A stretch of 64,000 nucleotides of DNA from Massilia kyonggiensis. GTDB lineage: Bacteria; Pseudomonadota; Gammaproteobacteria; Burkholderiales; Burkholderiaceae_D. Below the pieces are notes generated by a model. It had not been told where the DNA came from. It was given only the letters and a program-made list of their open reading frames with translations, and ran no database searches. Each line of letters opens with the position of its first letter. Positions within the stretch are counted from its first letter, which is position 1. Position numbers and translations under genes: made by a program. This document shows, piece after piece, positions 17,447 through 26,127 of this stretch. Location: NCBI RefSeq assembly GCF_024756235.1, contig NZ_JANUGY010000004.1, forward strand, positions 496,001 to 560,000, read 5' to 3'.

Positions 17447-18625
17447 TTATTTTGAGAGCAGGCCGCGTTGGGCCAGGTTGGCGTACAAAGCACGCACGCC
17501 GAAGGTCCACGGTGCAATCTGGTCGCTGCGCTGGACAGTATTGACCAGGGTGCCCAGCGACGGCGTGGAGATGCTCACGCGGTCGCCCGCGTGGTGGGTA
17601 AAGCCGCCGCCTTGCGCGTCACGGTCCTTGATCGGCGAGAACATCGTACCGAGGAACAGCATGAAGCCGTCCGGGTACTGGTGGTGCTTGCCGCAGGTCT
17701 GGCGCACCAGGTCCAGCGGGTCGCGGCTGATCTCGCGCATGAAGCTGGCGCCGGCCAGTTCGAAGTTGTCGTCGACGCCTTCGATCAGCATGCGCACTTC
17801 CGCGTTGCGCAGCGTGTCGATGTCGAAGTCGCCGTCGAACAGGCGGATGAACGGGCCGATGGCACACGAGCCGTTGTTGTCCTTTGCCTTACCGAGCAGC
17901 AGCGCGCTGCGGCCTTCGATGTCGCGCAGGTTGACGTCGTTGCCCAGCGTGGCGCCGACGACTTGCGCGCGGCTGTTCACGGCCAGGACGATCTCCGGCT
18001 CCGGATTGTTCCAGTGCGACGACGGGTGCAGGCCGACGGCCGCGCCATGGCCGACCGCCGACATCGGCTGCGACTTCGTGAACACTTCCGCGTCCGGGCC
18101 GATGCCCACTTCCATGTACTGCGACCACATGCCGCGCGCCGACAGGTCGGCCTTCAGGCGCATGGCGGCCTCGCCGCCCGGTTCCAGTTCGGACAGGTTC
18201 GTACCGATGGTTTCCTGCAGCTGCTGGCGCAGCGCGGCGGCGCGGGCCGGGTCGCCCTTGGCCTGTTCCTCGATCACGCGTTCCAGCAGGCTGACGGCGA
18301 ACGTGACGCCGCAGGCCTTGATTGCCTGCAGGTCGCACGGGGCCAGCAGGCGCACCGCGTTGCCTTCGTCGCCGGCCAGCGCGGCGGCGACCAGTGCGTT
18401 TACGTCGCCCAGGTCCTCGCCGTCCGCGCCGCGCACGATGGCGACCAGGTCGTCGCGCTCGAGCAGCTCCGACACGGTCGGGGCGTGGCGCGTGATATCG
18501 ATTACACGACCGTTACGAACGGCCACTACGGCCGGGCCATTGGTCGGAGCTGAACGCCAGACGCGGCCGACCATCAGAGCCTGGTCGAGGTCCTGCGGCA
18601 GCGGATTGGCTTGGATTGCTGTCAT
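17447..18625 (-). CDS. xylX: 2-keto-3-deoxy-D-xylonate dehydratase, FAH family
   Basis: Dehydrates 2-keto-3-deoxyxylonate to 2-oxoglutarate semialdehyde, the step that commits xylose to the Weimberg route. 392 residues. The N-terminal part binds the substrate side; the C-terminal FAH fold carries the PEPEIVLAVNS metal-binding acids and the VGATLGNDVNLRDIEG block. Both are standard for this family and the gene order matches Caulobacter-type xyl operons. It starts 16 bases after the GH3 stop. The following semialdehyde dehydrogenase gene (xylA) is not in this operon or window. Confidence 0.92.
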   Translation of the reverse strand: MTAIQANPLPQDLDQALMVGRVWRSAPTNGPAVVAVRNGRVIDITRHAPTVSELLERDDLVAIVRGADGEDLGDVNALVAAALAGDEGNAVRLLAPCDLQAIKACGVTFAVSLLERVIEEQAKGDPARAAALRQQLQETIGTNLSELEPGGEAAMRLKADLSARGMWSQYMEVGIGPDAEVFTKSQPMSAVGHGAAVGLHPSSHWNNPEPEIVLAVNSRAQVVGATLGNDVNLRDIEGRSALLLGKAKDNNGSCAIGPFIRLFDGDFDIDTLRNAEVRMLIEGVDDNFELAGASFMREISRDPLDLVRQTCGKHHQYPDGFMLFLGTMFSPIKDRDAQGGGFTHHAGDRVSISTPSLGTLVNTVQRSDQIAPWTFGVRALYANLAQRGLLSK

Positions 18626-18641
18626 GTTGTGTCTCTCTTGG

Positions 18642-21032
18642 TTATGCCACCGTCAGGGTCGCCTTCTTCAGGTCGACGCTGTTCGGTCCTGCGAAAATGG
18701 TGAACGTCCCCGGTTCCACGACGCGTTTCATGTCGCCGTTGTAGAACCACAGGTCGGTCGGCTTGATGTCGAAGGTGACCGTGCGTTTTTCGCCCGGCTC
18801 CAGCGTCACGCGCTGGAAGCCCTTCAGTTCGAGCAGCGGCCGGGTGACGGAGCTGACGTCGTCGCGGATGTACATCTGCACGACTTCGTCGCCACGCACG
18901 GCGCCCGTGTTCTGCACGTCGACTTGTACTTGGGTGGTACCGTTGGTCGCGATCCGGTCCTTCGTGAGGCGCGGCGCGGAGATTTCGAAACGGGTGTACG
19001 ACAGGCCGTAGCCGAACGGGTACAGCGGCGTGGTCGTGTCGTCGATGTAGCCGCGGCGGCTGCTCGGCTTGCGGTTGTAGAACATCGGCAGCTGGCCGAC
19101 GTTGCGCGCGATGGTCACCGGCAGCTTGCCGCCCGGGTTCGCGCGGCCGAAGATCAGGTCGGCGACGGCGTGGCCCGTCTCCTGGCCCATGTACCAGCAT
19201 TCCATCAGCGCGTCGGCGCGTTCGGCCAGGTAGTTCACGGACAGCGGACGGCCGTTCAGCAGCAGCACGACGGTCGGCTTGTTCAGCGCGAAGATGGCGC
19301 GCGCGAGGTCGTTCTGCTGGCCGATCAGGTCCAGCGAGGTGCGGTCGCCCAAGTGGTTGTCGGCCCACGCTTCGCGCGCGGTCTGTTCGTTGTCGCCCAG
19401 GACCATCACGATGGTGTCGGCCTTCTTCGCGGCTTCCACCGCCTCGGCGATCAGGCGCGCATTGACTTCCGGCTTGGTCCAGACGATTTCGTCCTGGCCC
19501 CACACGTGGCCTTCCGTCAGGCGCACGCCTTCCGAGTAATCCAGCGAGAAGCCGCCGGCCTGTGCTTCCTTCTGCAGCGCCTCGTACACGGAGACGACGT
19601 GGCGCGGCTTGTCGGAGTAGCCGCCGATCGGCGTGTCCTTCGCATGGGTGCCGACCAGCAGCAGCTTGCCGACTTTTTTCGGCGCCAGCGGCAGCAGGCC
19701 TTTGTCGTTCTTGAGCAGCACGGCAGTGCGCTGGGCGGCCTTGCGCGCGAGGGCGATGGCTTCCGGCGTCGCGGTGCGGGCGTCGGCCTGGGCGGCGTCG
19801 GCATACGGGTTCTCGAACAGGCCCGCGTCGAATTTCCAGCGCAGGATGCGGCGCACGACGGCGTCGAGTTCCTTCGTCGTGATCTTGCCTTCCTTGACCA
19901 GTTCGTTCAGCGCGGCGAAACCGGCGGGGTCCGGCGTCTCGATGTCGACGCCGGCCTTGAACGCGCGCAGGCCGCCTTCCTTCACGGAGCCGACGAGGTG
20001 GTGGCGGCTGCCCAGTTCCGCGACGGCCATGTAGTCGGACACGGTCAGGCCCTGGAAGCCCCACTCCTTGCGCAGCACGTCCGTCAGCAGCCAGCGGTTG
20101 GCGTGCGACGGGACGCCGTCGATCTCGTTATACGACGGCATCACGGCCGCGATCTTGGTTTCCTTGATGATCTTCTCGAACGGCGGGAAGAAGTCTTCGC
20201 GCAGCGCTCGTTCGCCCACGTTCGCGGGGCCGATGTTGGTGCCGGACTCCGGCTGGCCGTGACCCGTCATGTGCTTCAGCGTCGCGAAGACCTTGTCCTG
20301 CGCCAGCGGCAGCGTGTTGCCCGAGAAGCCCAGCACGGCGGCCTTGCCCATCACGCCGCACACGTGCGGGTCTTCGCCATAGGTCTCTTCGATGCGGCCC
20401 CAGCGCGGCTCGCGCGCGACGTCGACGACCGGTGCCAGCGCCAGGTTGGCGCCGCGTGCGCGCATCTCCTTGGCGGCGAGCGAGAAGATCTGCTCGACCA
20501 GTTGCGGATCGAACGTGGAGGCCAGGCCGATCGCCTGCGGGAAGCTGGTCGCTTCCGGCGCCACGTAGCCGTGCAGCGATTCCTCGTGCATGAAGACGGG
20601 GATGCCGAGGCGCGTGTTCTCCATCGCCCATTTCTGCACGGCGTTCACGTAATCCGCCGTTTCCTTCGGACCGCGGTTGCCGACGGCGCCCGAGTTGCCG
20701 GCGTTGTTGTCGGCGCCGATCTGGCGGTCGGATGGGCGCGCGAACATGCCCATGCCGTGCGGATGCACGCGGCTCGCCTTCTCAGCGTTGAAGCTGGTGT
20801 CCTCGTTCTGGAGATCCTTCTTCGTCAGCCACACGCATTGCAGCTGCGCGATCTTTTCATCGACCGTCATGCGGCCCAGCAGGTCTTCCACGCGCGCCGC
20901 GACGGGCGCGTTTGCCTGCTTGTAGACCGGTGCGCCGCCCTTGACGGCCTTGGCCGCCATCGCGCCAGGCACGACTGCCATGCCGGCCGCGCCCCCAACG
21001 GTGGCCAGAAACTCTCTGCGTTTGATACCCAT
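18642..21032 (-). CDS. Tat-exported GH3 beta-xylosidase/beta-glucosidase
   Basis: Exo-acting retaining glycosidase of family GH3, 796 residues, that would release xylose (or glucose) from oligosaccharides in the periplasm. The start at 21032 has an AGGAG ribosome site and gives a twin-arginine signal (IKRREFLA, cleavage near AMAA). A 14-residue longer start at 21074 lacks support. The catalytic nucleophile is D333 in GLTVSDYM; KHMTGHG and the second alpha/beta domain and fibronectin-like domain follow. GH3 members of this length are often called beta-glucosidase (BglX), but as first gene of an operon with xylXBCD, beta-xylosidase is more likely. A candidate LacI operator lies about 105 bases upstream. 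Confidence 0.9.
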   Translation of the reverse strand: MGIKRREFLATVGGAAGMAVVPGAMAAKAVKGGAPVYKQANAPVAARVEDLLGRMTVDEKIAQLQCVWLTKKDLQNEDTSFNAEKASRVHPHGMGMFARPSDRQIGADNNAGNSGAVGNRGPKETADYVNAVQKWAMENTRLGIPVFMHEESLHGYVAPEATSFPQAIGLASTFDPQLVEQIFSLAAKEMRARGANLALAPVVDVAREPRWGRIEETYGEDPHVCGVMGKAAVLGFSGNTLPLAQDKVFATLKHMTGHGQPESGTNIGPANVGERALREDFFPPFEKIIKETKIAAVMPSYNEIDGVPSHANRWLLTDVLRKEWGFQGLTVSDYMAVAELGSRHHLVGSVKEGGLRAFKAGVDIETPDPAGFAALNELVKEGKITTKELDAVVRRILRWKFDAGLFENPYADAAQADARTATPEAIALARKAAQRTAVLLKNDKGLLPLAPKKVGKLLLVGTHAKDTPIGGYSDKPRHVVSVYEALQKEAQAGGFSLDYSEGVRLTEGHVWGQDEIVWTKPEVNARLIAEAVEAAKKADTIVMVLGDNEQTAREAWADNHLGDRTSLDLIGQQNDLARAIFALNKPTVVLLLNGRPLSVNYLAERADALMECWYMGQETGHAVADLIFGRANPGGKLPVTIARNVGQLPMFYNRKPSSRRGYIDDTTTPLYPFGYGLSYTRFEISAPRLTKDRIATNGTTQVQVDVQNTGAVRGDEVVQMYIRDDVSSVTRPLLELKGFQRVTLEPGEKRTVTFDIKPTDLWFYNGDMKRVVEPGTFTIFAGPNSVDLKKATLTVA

Positions 21033-21136
21033 CGACGTATGTCTCCTGCTTGTTTTTGTAAGGTGCCGACTCATGGCCGGCCAAGTGTGGTCTGCCTGGC
21101 ATGCGGAAGGTCTATGCCCAACATTCGAATAACAGA

Positions 21137-21154
21137 AATGTTACCGCAACCATT
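21137..21154. promoter_or_regulatory. Candidate LacI-type operator, copy A (GH3-xyl operon)
   Basis: AATGTTACCGCAACCATT matches the reverse complement of the near-perfect palindrome at 35204-35221 in 16 of 18 positions. It lies upstream of the GH3-xylXBCD operon and 184 bases from the end of the lacI-type gene. The pattern, with a central CG in a GC-rich core, is typical of LacI-family operators. Repression lifted by xylose is the expected behaviour, by analogy to Caulobacter XylR. Confidence 0.55.
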
Positions 21155-21337
21155 CCAGTCTAATCGGCTAATTTAGCGCTTGTCAATCAATTATTGGGAA
21201 GATGGCCGGCTAAAGCCACGCAACGGCCTGCGGCGACGGCGGAAATGGCTGACAAAGAGGGAATTGAGGATGTTTGCGCGAACAGTTTATGCGTCGCGCG
21301 TAGACGGCCGCGGCTGGGGATGCCGCGGCCGGAAGAG

Positions 21338-22450
21338 TCAGCCGGCGCGCTTGGCGGCGGCGAGCGGCAGCAGTGCCGAGGGACGGGTGCGCGGCGCGGC
21401 GTCGGACTGGCGGCGCACCAGTTCGAAGTCCATGCGGACCTGTTCCGGCTCGGCCTCCTCGCCCTCGCGCTGCGCACGCACGCGGCGCACGAGCGATTGC
21501 ACGGCCTCGCGCGCCATGCCGGCGATCGGCTGGCGCACGGTGGTCAGCTCCGGCCAGATCGTCGTGGCGAGCGCCGTATCGTCGAAGCCGGTGACGGTCA
21601 GGTCGCCCGGAACGTCGAGCCCGAGACGGTGCGCGACGGCCACGCAGGCGGCCGCCATGTCGTCGTTGCTGGCGAAGATGGCGGTCGGGCGCTCTTCCAG
21701 CGCGAGCAGGTGCTCGGCCGCGTCGAGGCCGGAGCGGTACGTGAACATGCCCTGCACGACCAGGTCGTCGGACGCGTCGGCGCCCTGCTCCGCGATCGCC
21801 GCGCGATACCCTTCGAGGCGGCGCGCGCTCGCGGTCTGGTTCGGATGGCCGACGACGAAGCCGATGCGCTGGTGGCCCAGGTTGATCAGGTGCCGCGTCA
21901 TGGCGTGCGCCGCTTCGTAGTCGTCGATGCTGACGGCGCCCACGCGGCTGTCCGGCAGGCCGCAGGCGACGACGACGGCCGGGATGTTCGCATCCGCGAT
22001 GGCCGCGATCACCGCCGGGCTGTCGCACAGCGGCGGCGGCAGGATGATGCCGTCCAGGCCGTTCTCGACGAGGCGGCGCGTCTGTTCCGCTTCCTGTTCG
22101 CCGGCTTCGCATTTTTCCACGAACAGCTGGACGTTGTTCAGGCCCGACTGGCTCAGGAGGCCCACGAGGAACTCGCTCAGGTAGGCCGCGCTCGGGTTAC
22201 TGTACAAGAAGCCGACGCGGATCGGCTTGGAGCCCGCGAGGTTGCGCGCCTCCTGGTTCGGCGTGTAGTTCAGCGCCGCCACGGCTTCCGCAACCTTGCG
22301 GCGGGTGCTTTCGCGCACGAGGCCCTTGCCATTCATGACGCGCGAGACCGTCATGGCGGATACGCCCGCGAGCTTGGCGACGTCGGCCATCGTCGGCTGG
22401 CCCCGCCGCTCCAGCTCTTCCTGGACGGACTCAGGTTTGGTCTTGGTCAT
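21338..22450 (-). CDS. LacI-family regulator, probable xylose-locus repressor
   Basis: A 370-residue repressor. The helix-turn-helix is at about residues 20-42 (MADVAKLAGVSAMTVSRVMNGK), followed by the hinge and a periplasmic-binding-protein-like effector domain (about 75-350). It lies between the GH3-xyl operon and the divergent GH67 gene. GCGC-centred palindromes occur in both promoters and at 35.2 kb. Xylose or a xylo-oligosaccharide is the likely effector, by position and by analogy to XylR of Caulobacter. The two half-strength and strong sites between this gene and GH67 suggest autoregulation. Confidence 0.9.
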   Translation of the reverse strand: MTKTKPESVQEELERRGQPTMADVAKLAGVSAMTVSRVMNGKGLVRESTRRKVAEAVAALNYTPNQEARNLAGSKPIRVGFLYSNPSAAYLSEFLVGLLSQSGLNNVQLFVEKCEAGEQEAEQTRRLVENGLDGIILPPPLCDSPAVIAAIADANIPAVVVACGLPDSRVGAVSIDDYEAAHAMTRHLINLGHQRIGFVVGHPNQTASARRLEGYRAAIAEQGADASDDLVVQGMFTYRSGLDAAEHLLALEERPTAIFASNDDMAAACVAVAHRLGLDVPGDLTVTGFDDTALATTIWPELTTVRQPIAGMAREAVQSLVRRVRAQREGEEAEPEQVRMDFELVRRQSDAAPRTRPSALLPLAAAKRAG

Positions 22451-22471
22451 TCTCCCTATTCCCCATCATTT

Positions 22472-22489
22472 TTTGTTTGCGCTATCTTA
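22472..22489. promoter_or_regulatory. Candidate LacI-type operator, copy D (weak, lacI promoter)
   Basis: TTTGTTTGCGCTATCTTA shares TTGCGCTA with the stronger sites and 12 of 18 positions with the 35.2 kb palindrome. It sits just before the lacI-type start, where it could give autoregulation. Confidence 0.35.
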
Positions 22490-22559
22490 GCACTTCACGG
22501 GCGTGCAAAGATAGCCATAAAAATGACCGTAAACACTCAGAAATCGATTTCCCATTTTC

Positions 22560-22577
22560 AAAGTTTGCGCTAACATT
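22560..22577. promoter_or_regulatory. Candidate LacI-type operator, copy C (GH67 promoter)
   Basis: AAAGTTTGCGCTAACATT matches 15 of 18 positions of the palindrome at 35204-35221. It lies about 57 bases before the GH67 start and so would control the GH67-GH10-GH27 group. Confidence 0.55.
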
Positions 22578-22633
22578 CCTGCGCCGGACGGGCCGCCGCA
22601 TCCGGCACTCATATAAATACAACGGAGACTATG

Positions 22634-24847
22634 ATGGAACGATTCCTGCGGCTTGCGCATGCACGCCTGCTGGTGGCGCTCGCGCTGAACGTCCTGCTCG
22701 GCCTGATCGGCACCCACCTCGCCCACGCCGCCGATGAAGACGGCTACGACCTGTGGCTGCGCTACCGCCCCCTGCCCGCCGCCCAGCGCACGGCACTCGC
22801 GGCCGCCGCCACCGGCATCTCGGCACCCGACGACACCCCGACCGTGCGCGCCGCCAGCGCGGAACTCAAGCGCGGCCTGGCCGGCATGCTGGCGCGCGCA
22901 CCGGACGCCATTCCCTCGACCGCGCAGGCACGCGCCGGGGCCATCGTCCTCGCCCGCGCCAGCATCCCGGCGGGCCTGGCCGACGCGGACGCGGTGCGCC
23001 GCGACCTCGCCGGCGCCGGTCCCGAAGGCTATGTCGTGCGCCGCACGCGCGTGGGCGGCGCCCCGGTGACGCTGATCGCGGCGAACACGGACATCGGCCT
23101 CCTGTACGGCAGCTTCGCGTGGCTGCGCGCGCTGCAGCTGGGAGTCGCGCCCGACAAAATCGCCCTCGCCGACAAACCGGCGCTGCCCCTCCGGGTGCTG
23201 AACCACTGGGACAACCTCGATCGCACCGTGGAACGCGGCTACGCGGGCGAATCGATCTGGAACTGGTGGGAGCTCCCCAACATCGTCGACCCGCGCTACA
23301 CCGATTACGCGCGCGCCAACGCGTCGCTGGGCATCAACGGCGCGGTCCTGAACAATGTCAACGCCAAGGCCGAGGTGCTGAGCCCCGCCTTCATCGCGAA
23401 AACGGCCGCCATCGCCAACGTGCTGCGCCCGTACGGCATCCGCGTGTACCTGTCCGTGCGCTGGTCGACGCCGCTGGAATTGAAGGAGACGAAGACGGCC
23501 GACCCGCTCGATCCGGCCGTCGCTGCCTGGTGGGCGCGCAAGGCCGACGAGATTTACCGCACGATTCCCGATTTCGGCGGCTTCCTCGTCAAGGCCAATT
23601 CGGAAGGCCAGCCCGGCCCGCAGGACTATGGCCGCAACCACGCGGACGGCGCCAACATGCTCGCGCGCGCGCTTGCCCCGCACAAGGGCATCGTGATGTG
23701 GCGCGCCTTCGTGTACAACCCGCCGGCCCACCCGAACCAGGTCAGCGACCGCGCGGCGCAAGCGTACGACCAGTTCAAGCCCCTGGACGGCAAGTTCGAC
23801 AAGAACGTGCTCGTGCAGGTGAAGAACGGCGCGATTGACTTCCAGCCGCGCGAACCGGCCCACCCGCTGTTCGGCGCGATGCCGGATACGCCGCTCGTGA
23901 TGGAATTCCAGGTGACGAAGGAATACCTGGGCTTTGCCACGCACCTTGTCTATCTCGGCCCGCTGTTCCAGGAAACGCTGCGTTTCGACACGCGCGCCGG
24001 CGGCAAGCCGATGACGGTCGCGCGTGTGCTGGAAGGCGCACAGGACGGCCATGTCGGCGGCATCGCCGGCGTCGCGAATATCGGTTCGAGCCGCAACTGG
24101 ACGGGCTCCACGTTCGACCAGGCCAACTGGTATGCCTACGGGCGCCTCGCGTGGAATCCGGACCTGGACAGCCGCGCCATCGCACGCGAATGGGCGGGCC
24201 AGACGTTCGCGCCGGACGCGCGCGTCGTCGATCCGGTCGTCGCCATGATGATGCGCTCGCGCGAAGCGGTCGTCGACTACATGACGCCGCTCGGCCTGCA
24301 CCACATGATGGGTACCGGCCACCACTACGGTCCCGCGCCATGGGTCGACGACCTGGGCCGCGCCGACTGGAACCCCGTCTATTATCACCGCGCCGACCGG
24401 AACGGCATCGGCTTCGACCGCACGGCCAAGGGCAGCAATGCCGTGGCCCAGTACGCACCCGAGGTCGCGCGCCGCTTCGCCGACCCGGCCACGACGCCGC
24501 CCGAATTCCTGCTGTGGTTCCACCACCTGCCGTGGGACTACCGCATGCCGGACGGCCGCACCCTGTGGGCGGACATCATTGCGCACTACGACCACGGCGT
24601 GGCCGAAGTGGCCGCGATGCAGGCCCAGTGGCAGCGCCTGCGCCCGTTCGTGGATGCGCAGCGTTTCAACGACGTCGCACAGCGCCTGGCCCAGCAACAG
24701 CGCGAGGCCGAGTGGTGGCGCGACGCGTGCATCGCCTACTTCCAGCATGTTTCCGGCCTGCCGCTGCCGGCCGGCGTGCGCGCGCCCGCGCAACCGCTTG
24801 ATTATTACCGGAAGCAAGCGTTCCCGTTCGCGCCTGGCCACGGCTGA
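22634..24847 (+). CDS. GH67 alpha-glucuronidase
   Basis: Removes (4-O-methyl-)glucuronic acid from the non-reducing end of short xylo-oligosaccharides, complementing the GH115 enzymes. 737 residues, typical of the family. The N-terminal hydrophobic segment (LLVALALNVLLGLIGTHLAHA) is a Sec signal. Recognisable GH67 blocks are LNHWDNLD, SIWNWWELPN, the KANSEGQPGPQDYGR segment in the catalytic barrel, and TGHHYGPAPW near the C-terminus. Two ATGs stand in tandem (22631, 22634); the second has better spacing from GGAGA. It heads a plus-strand group with the GH10 xylanase and the GH27 enzyme, behind a candidate LacI operator. Confidence 0.94.
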   Translation: MERFLRLAHARLLVALALNVLLGLIGTHLAHAADEDGYDLWLRYRPLPAAQRTALAAAATGISAPDDTPTVRAASAELKRGLAGMLARAPDAIPSTAQARAGAIVLARASIPAGLADADAVRRDLAGAGPEGYVVRRTRVGGAPVTLIAANTDIGLLYGSFAWLRALQLGVAPDKIALADKPALPLRVLNHWDNLDRTVERGYAGESIWNWWELPNIVDPRYTDYARANASLGINGAVLNNVNAKAEVLSPAFIAKTAAIANVLRPYGIRVYLSVRWSTPLELKETKTADPLDPAVAAWWARKADEIYRTIPDFGGFLVKANSEGQPGPQDYGRNHADGANMLARALAPHKGIVMWRAFVYNPPAHPNQVSDRAAQAYDQFKPLDGKFDKNVLVQVKNGAIDFQPREPAHPLFGAMPDTPLVMEFQVTKEYLGFATHLVYLGPLFQETLRFDTRAGGKPMTVARVLEGAQDGHVGGIAGVANIGSSRNWTGSTFDQANWYAYGRLAWNPDLDSRAIAREWAGQTFAPDARVVDPVVAMMMRSREAVVDYMTPLGLHHMMGTGHHYGPAPWVDDLGRADWNPVYYHRADRNGIGFDRTAKGSNAVAQYAPEVARRFADPATTPPEFLLWFHHLPWDYRMPDGRTLWADIIAHYDHGVAEVAAMQAQWQRLRPFVDAQRFNDVAQRLAQQQREAEWWRDACIAYFQHVSGLPLPAGVRAPAQPLDYYRKQAFPFAPGHG

Positions 24848-24890
24848 ACCGTTTTCACCCCACCACGCAAAACAGAAGGATTCAACCATA

Positions 24891-26024
24891 ATGACTACGA
24901 GACGAGAGATCATCCAGGCGCTCGCCGGCGCCGCCCTGCTGCCCGCCGTCGCGCCGTTCGCGCGCGCACAAGGCCCCGCGGGCGAAACGCTGAAGGACGT
25001 CGCGGCCCGCAAGGGCATGCGCTTCGGCACCGCCATCAGCGCGGGCCGCAACCAGTTCGGCGACGCGGCCTACCGCGCCCTCGTCGAACGCGAATGCAAC
25101 CTGATCGTGCTCGAGAACGAGATGAAATGGCAGGCGCTCGAACCGGCGCCGGGCAAGCCGAACTTCGGTCCGGCGGACGACGTGATCGCCTGGGCCAAGG
25201 ACAAGGGCATCGCCGTGCGCGGCCACAACCTGTTCTGGCAGGCCGAGAAATGGGTGCCGGCCTGGGTCGCCAAGCAGAACTTCGGCCCGCAGCCCGCGAA
25301 AGCCGTCGAGCAGCTGATGCGCACGCACGTGAGCACCGTGTGCGGCCACTTCGGCAAGACCATCAAGAGCTGGGACGTCGTCAACGAAGCCGTCGACCCG
25401 GCCGACGGCAAGCTGCGCCAGAACGCCCTCACGAAGCCGCTGGGCGCCGTCGAGCAGATCGACCTCGCATTCCGCCTCGCGAAAGAATACGCGCCGCAGG
25501 CGCAGCTGGTCTATAACGACTACATGCGCGGCGACGCCGGCAGCGCGAAGCACCGCGCCGGCGTGCTCGCCCTGCTCGCGGACCTCAAGAAGCGCGGCAC
25601 GCCGATCCATGCCCTGGGCCTGCAGAGCCACATCGGGTCGTGGGACGAAACGGATAAAGGCCGTTCCGACCTGGTGGAATGGCGCAAGTTCCTCGACGAG
25701 GTATCGGGCATGGGCTACGACCTCCTGATCACGGAACTGGACGTGAACGACCGCCGCCTGCCGGCCGACATCGCCAAGCGCGACGCCGGCGTGGCCGCCG
25801 CCACCCGCGACTTCCTGGACGTGACGCTGGCCTACCCGCGCCTGCGCGACATCCTCGTGTGGGGCCTGGCCGACAACATCAGCTGGCTGCAGACCTGGGA
25901 CGAAGCGCCGCGCAAGGACAAGCTGCCGATGCGCCCGACGCCGTTCGACGCGCAGCTGAAAGCGAAGCCGATGAAGCAGGCGATCATCGACGCCATCAAG
26001 GCCGCGCCGGCACGCCAGGGCTGA
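24891..26024 (+). CDS. Tat-exported GH10 endo-1,4-beta-xylanase
   Basis: Cuts the xylan backbone internally. 377 residues with a twin-arginine signal (TRREIIQALAGAALLP, cleavage after ARAQ), then a single GH10 barrel without a binding module. The acid/base is E166 in WDVVNEAVD and the nucleophile E282 in LLITELDVND. A GAAGGA ribosome site precedes the ATG. It follows the GH67 gene by 43 bases. The Tat signal and lack of a binding module suggest a periplasmic enzyme acting on imported oligosaccharides rather than on whole plant cell wall. Confidence 0.94.
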   Translation: MTTRREIIQALAGAALLPAVAPFARAQGPAGETLKDVAARKGMRFGTAISAGRNQFGDAAYRALVERECNLIVLENEMKWQALEPAPGKPNFGPADDVIAWAKDKGIAVRGHNLFWQAEKWVPAWVAKQNFGPQPAKAVEQLMRTHVSTVCGHFGKTIKSWDVVNEAVDPADGKLRQNALTKPLGAVEQIDLAFRLAKEYAPQAQLVYNDYMRGDAGSAKHRAGVLALLADLKKRGTPIHALGLQSHIGSWDETDKGRSDLVEWRKFLDEVSGMGYDLLITELDVNDRRLPADIAKRDAGVAAATRDFLDVTLAYPRLRDILVWGLADNISWLQTWDEAPRKDKLPMRPTPFDAQLKAKPMKQAIIDAIKAAPARQG

Positions 26025-26127
26025 CCTGCGATATCGATTCGGGTATCGGTCGGCGCGCACAAGTGATTGGCGCGCCGGCCAGTCGATATTTATACTCGCG
26101 CGACGCTCATCAACTCTTAGCCCGCAC

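Noticed and set aside
13738..21176. Very long plus-strand open frames (1124 and 1525 residues)
   Set aside because: They are antisense to the GH3-xylXBCD operon, whose genes carry full motifs and coupled starts. No ribosome site or family match.
21150..21200. Extra palindrome-like AT stretch (TCTAATCGGCTAATTTAG) beside LacI site A
   Set aside because: Only loosely like the GntR element; more likely promoter sequence of the GH3 operon.
22487..25051. An 854-residue minus-strand open frame
   Set aside because: Antisense to GH67 and GH10, both with intact active sites.
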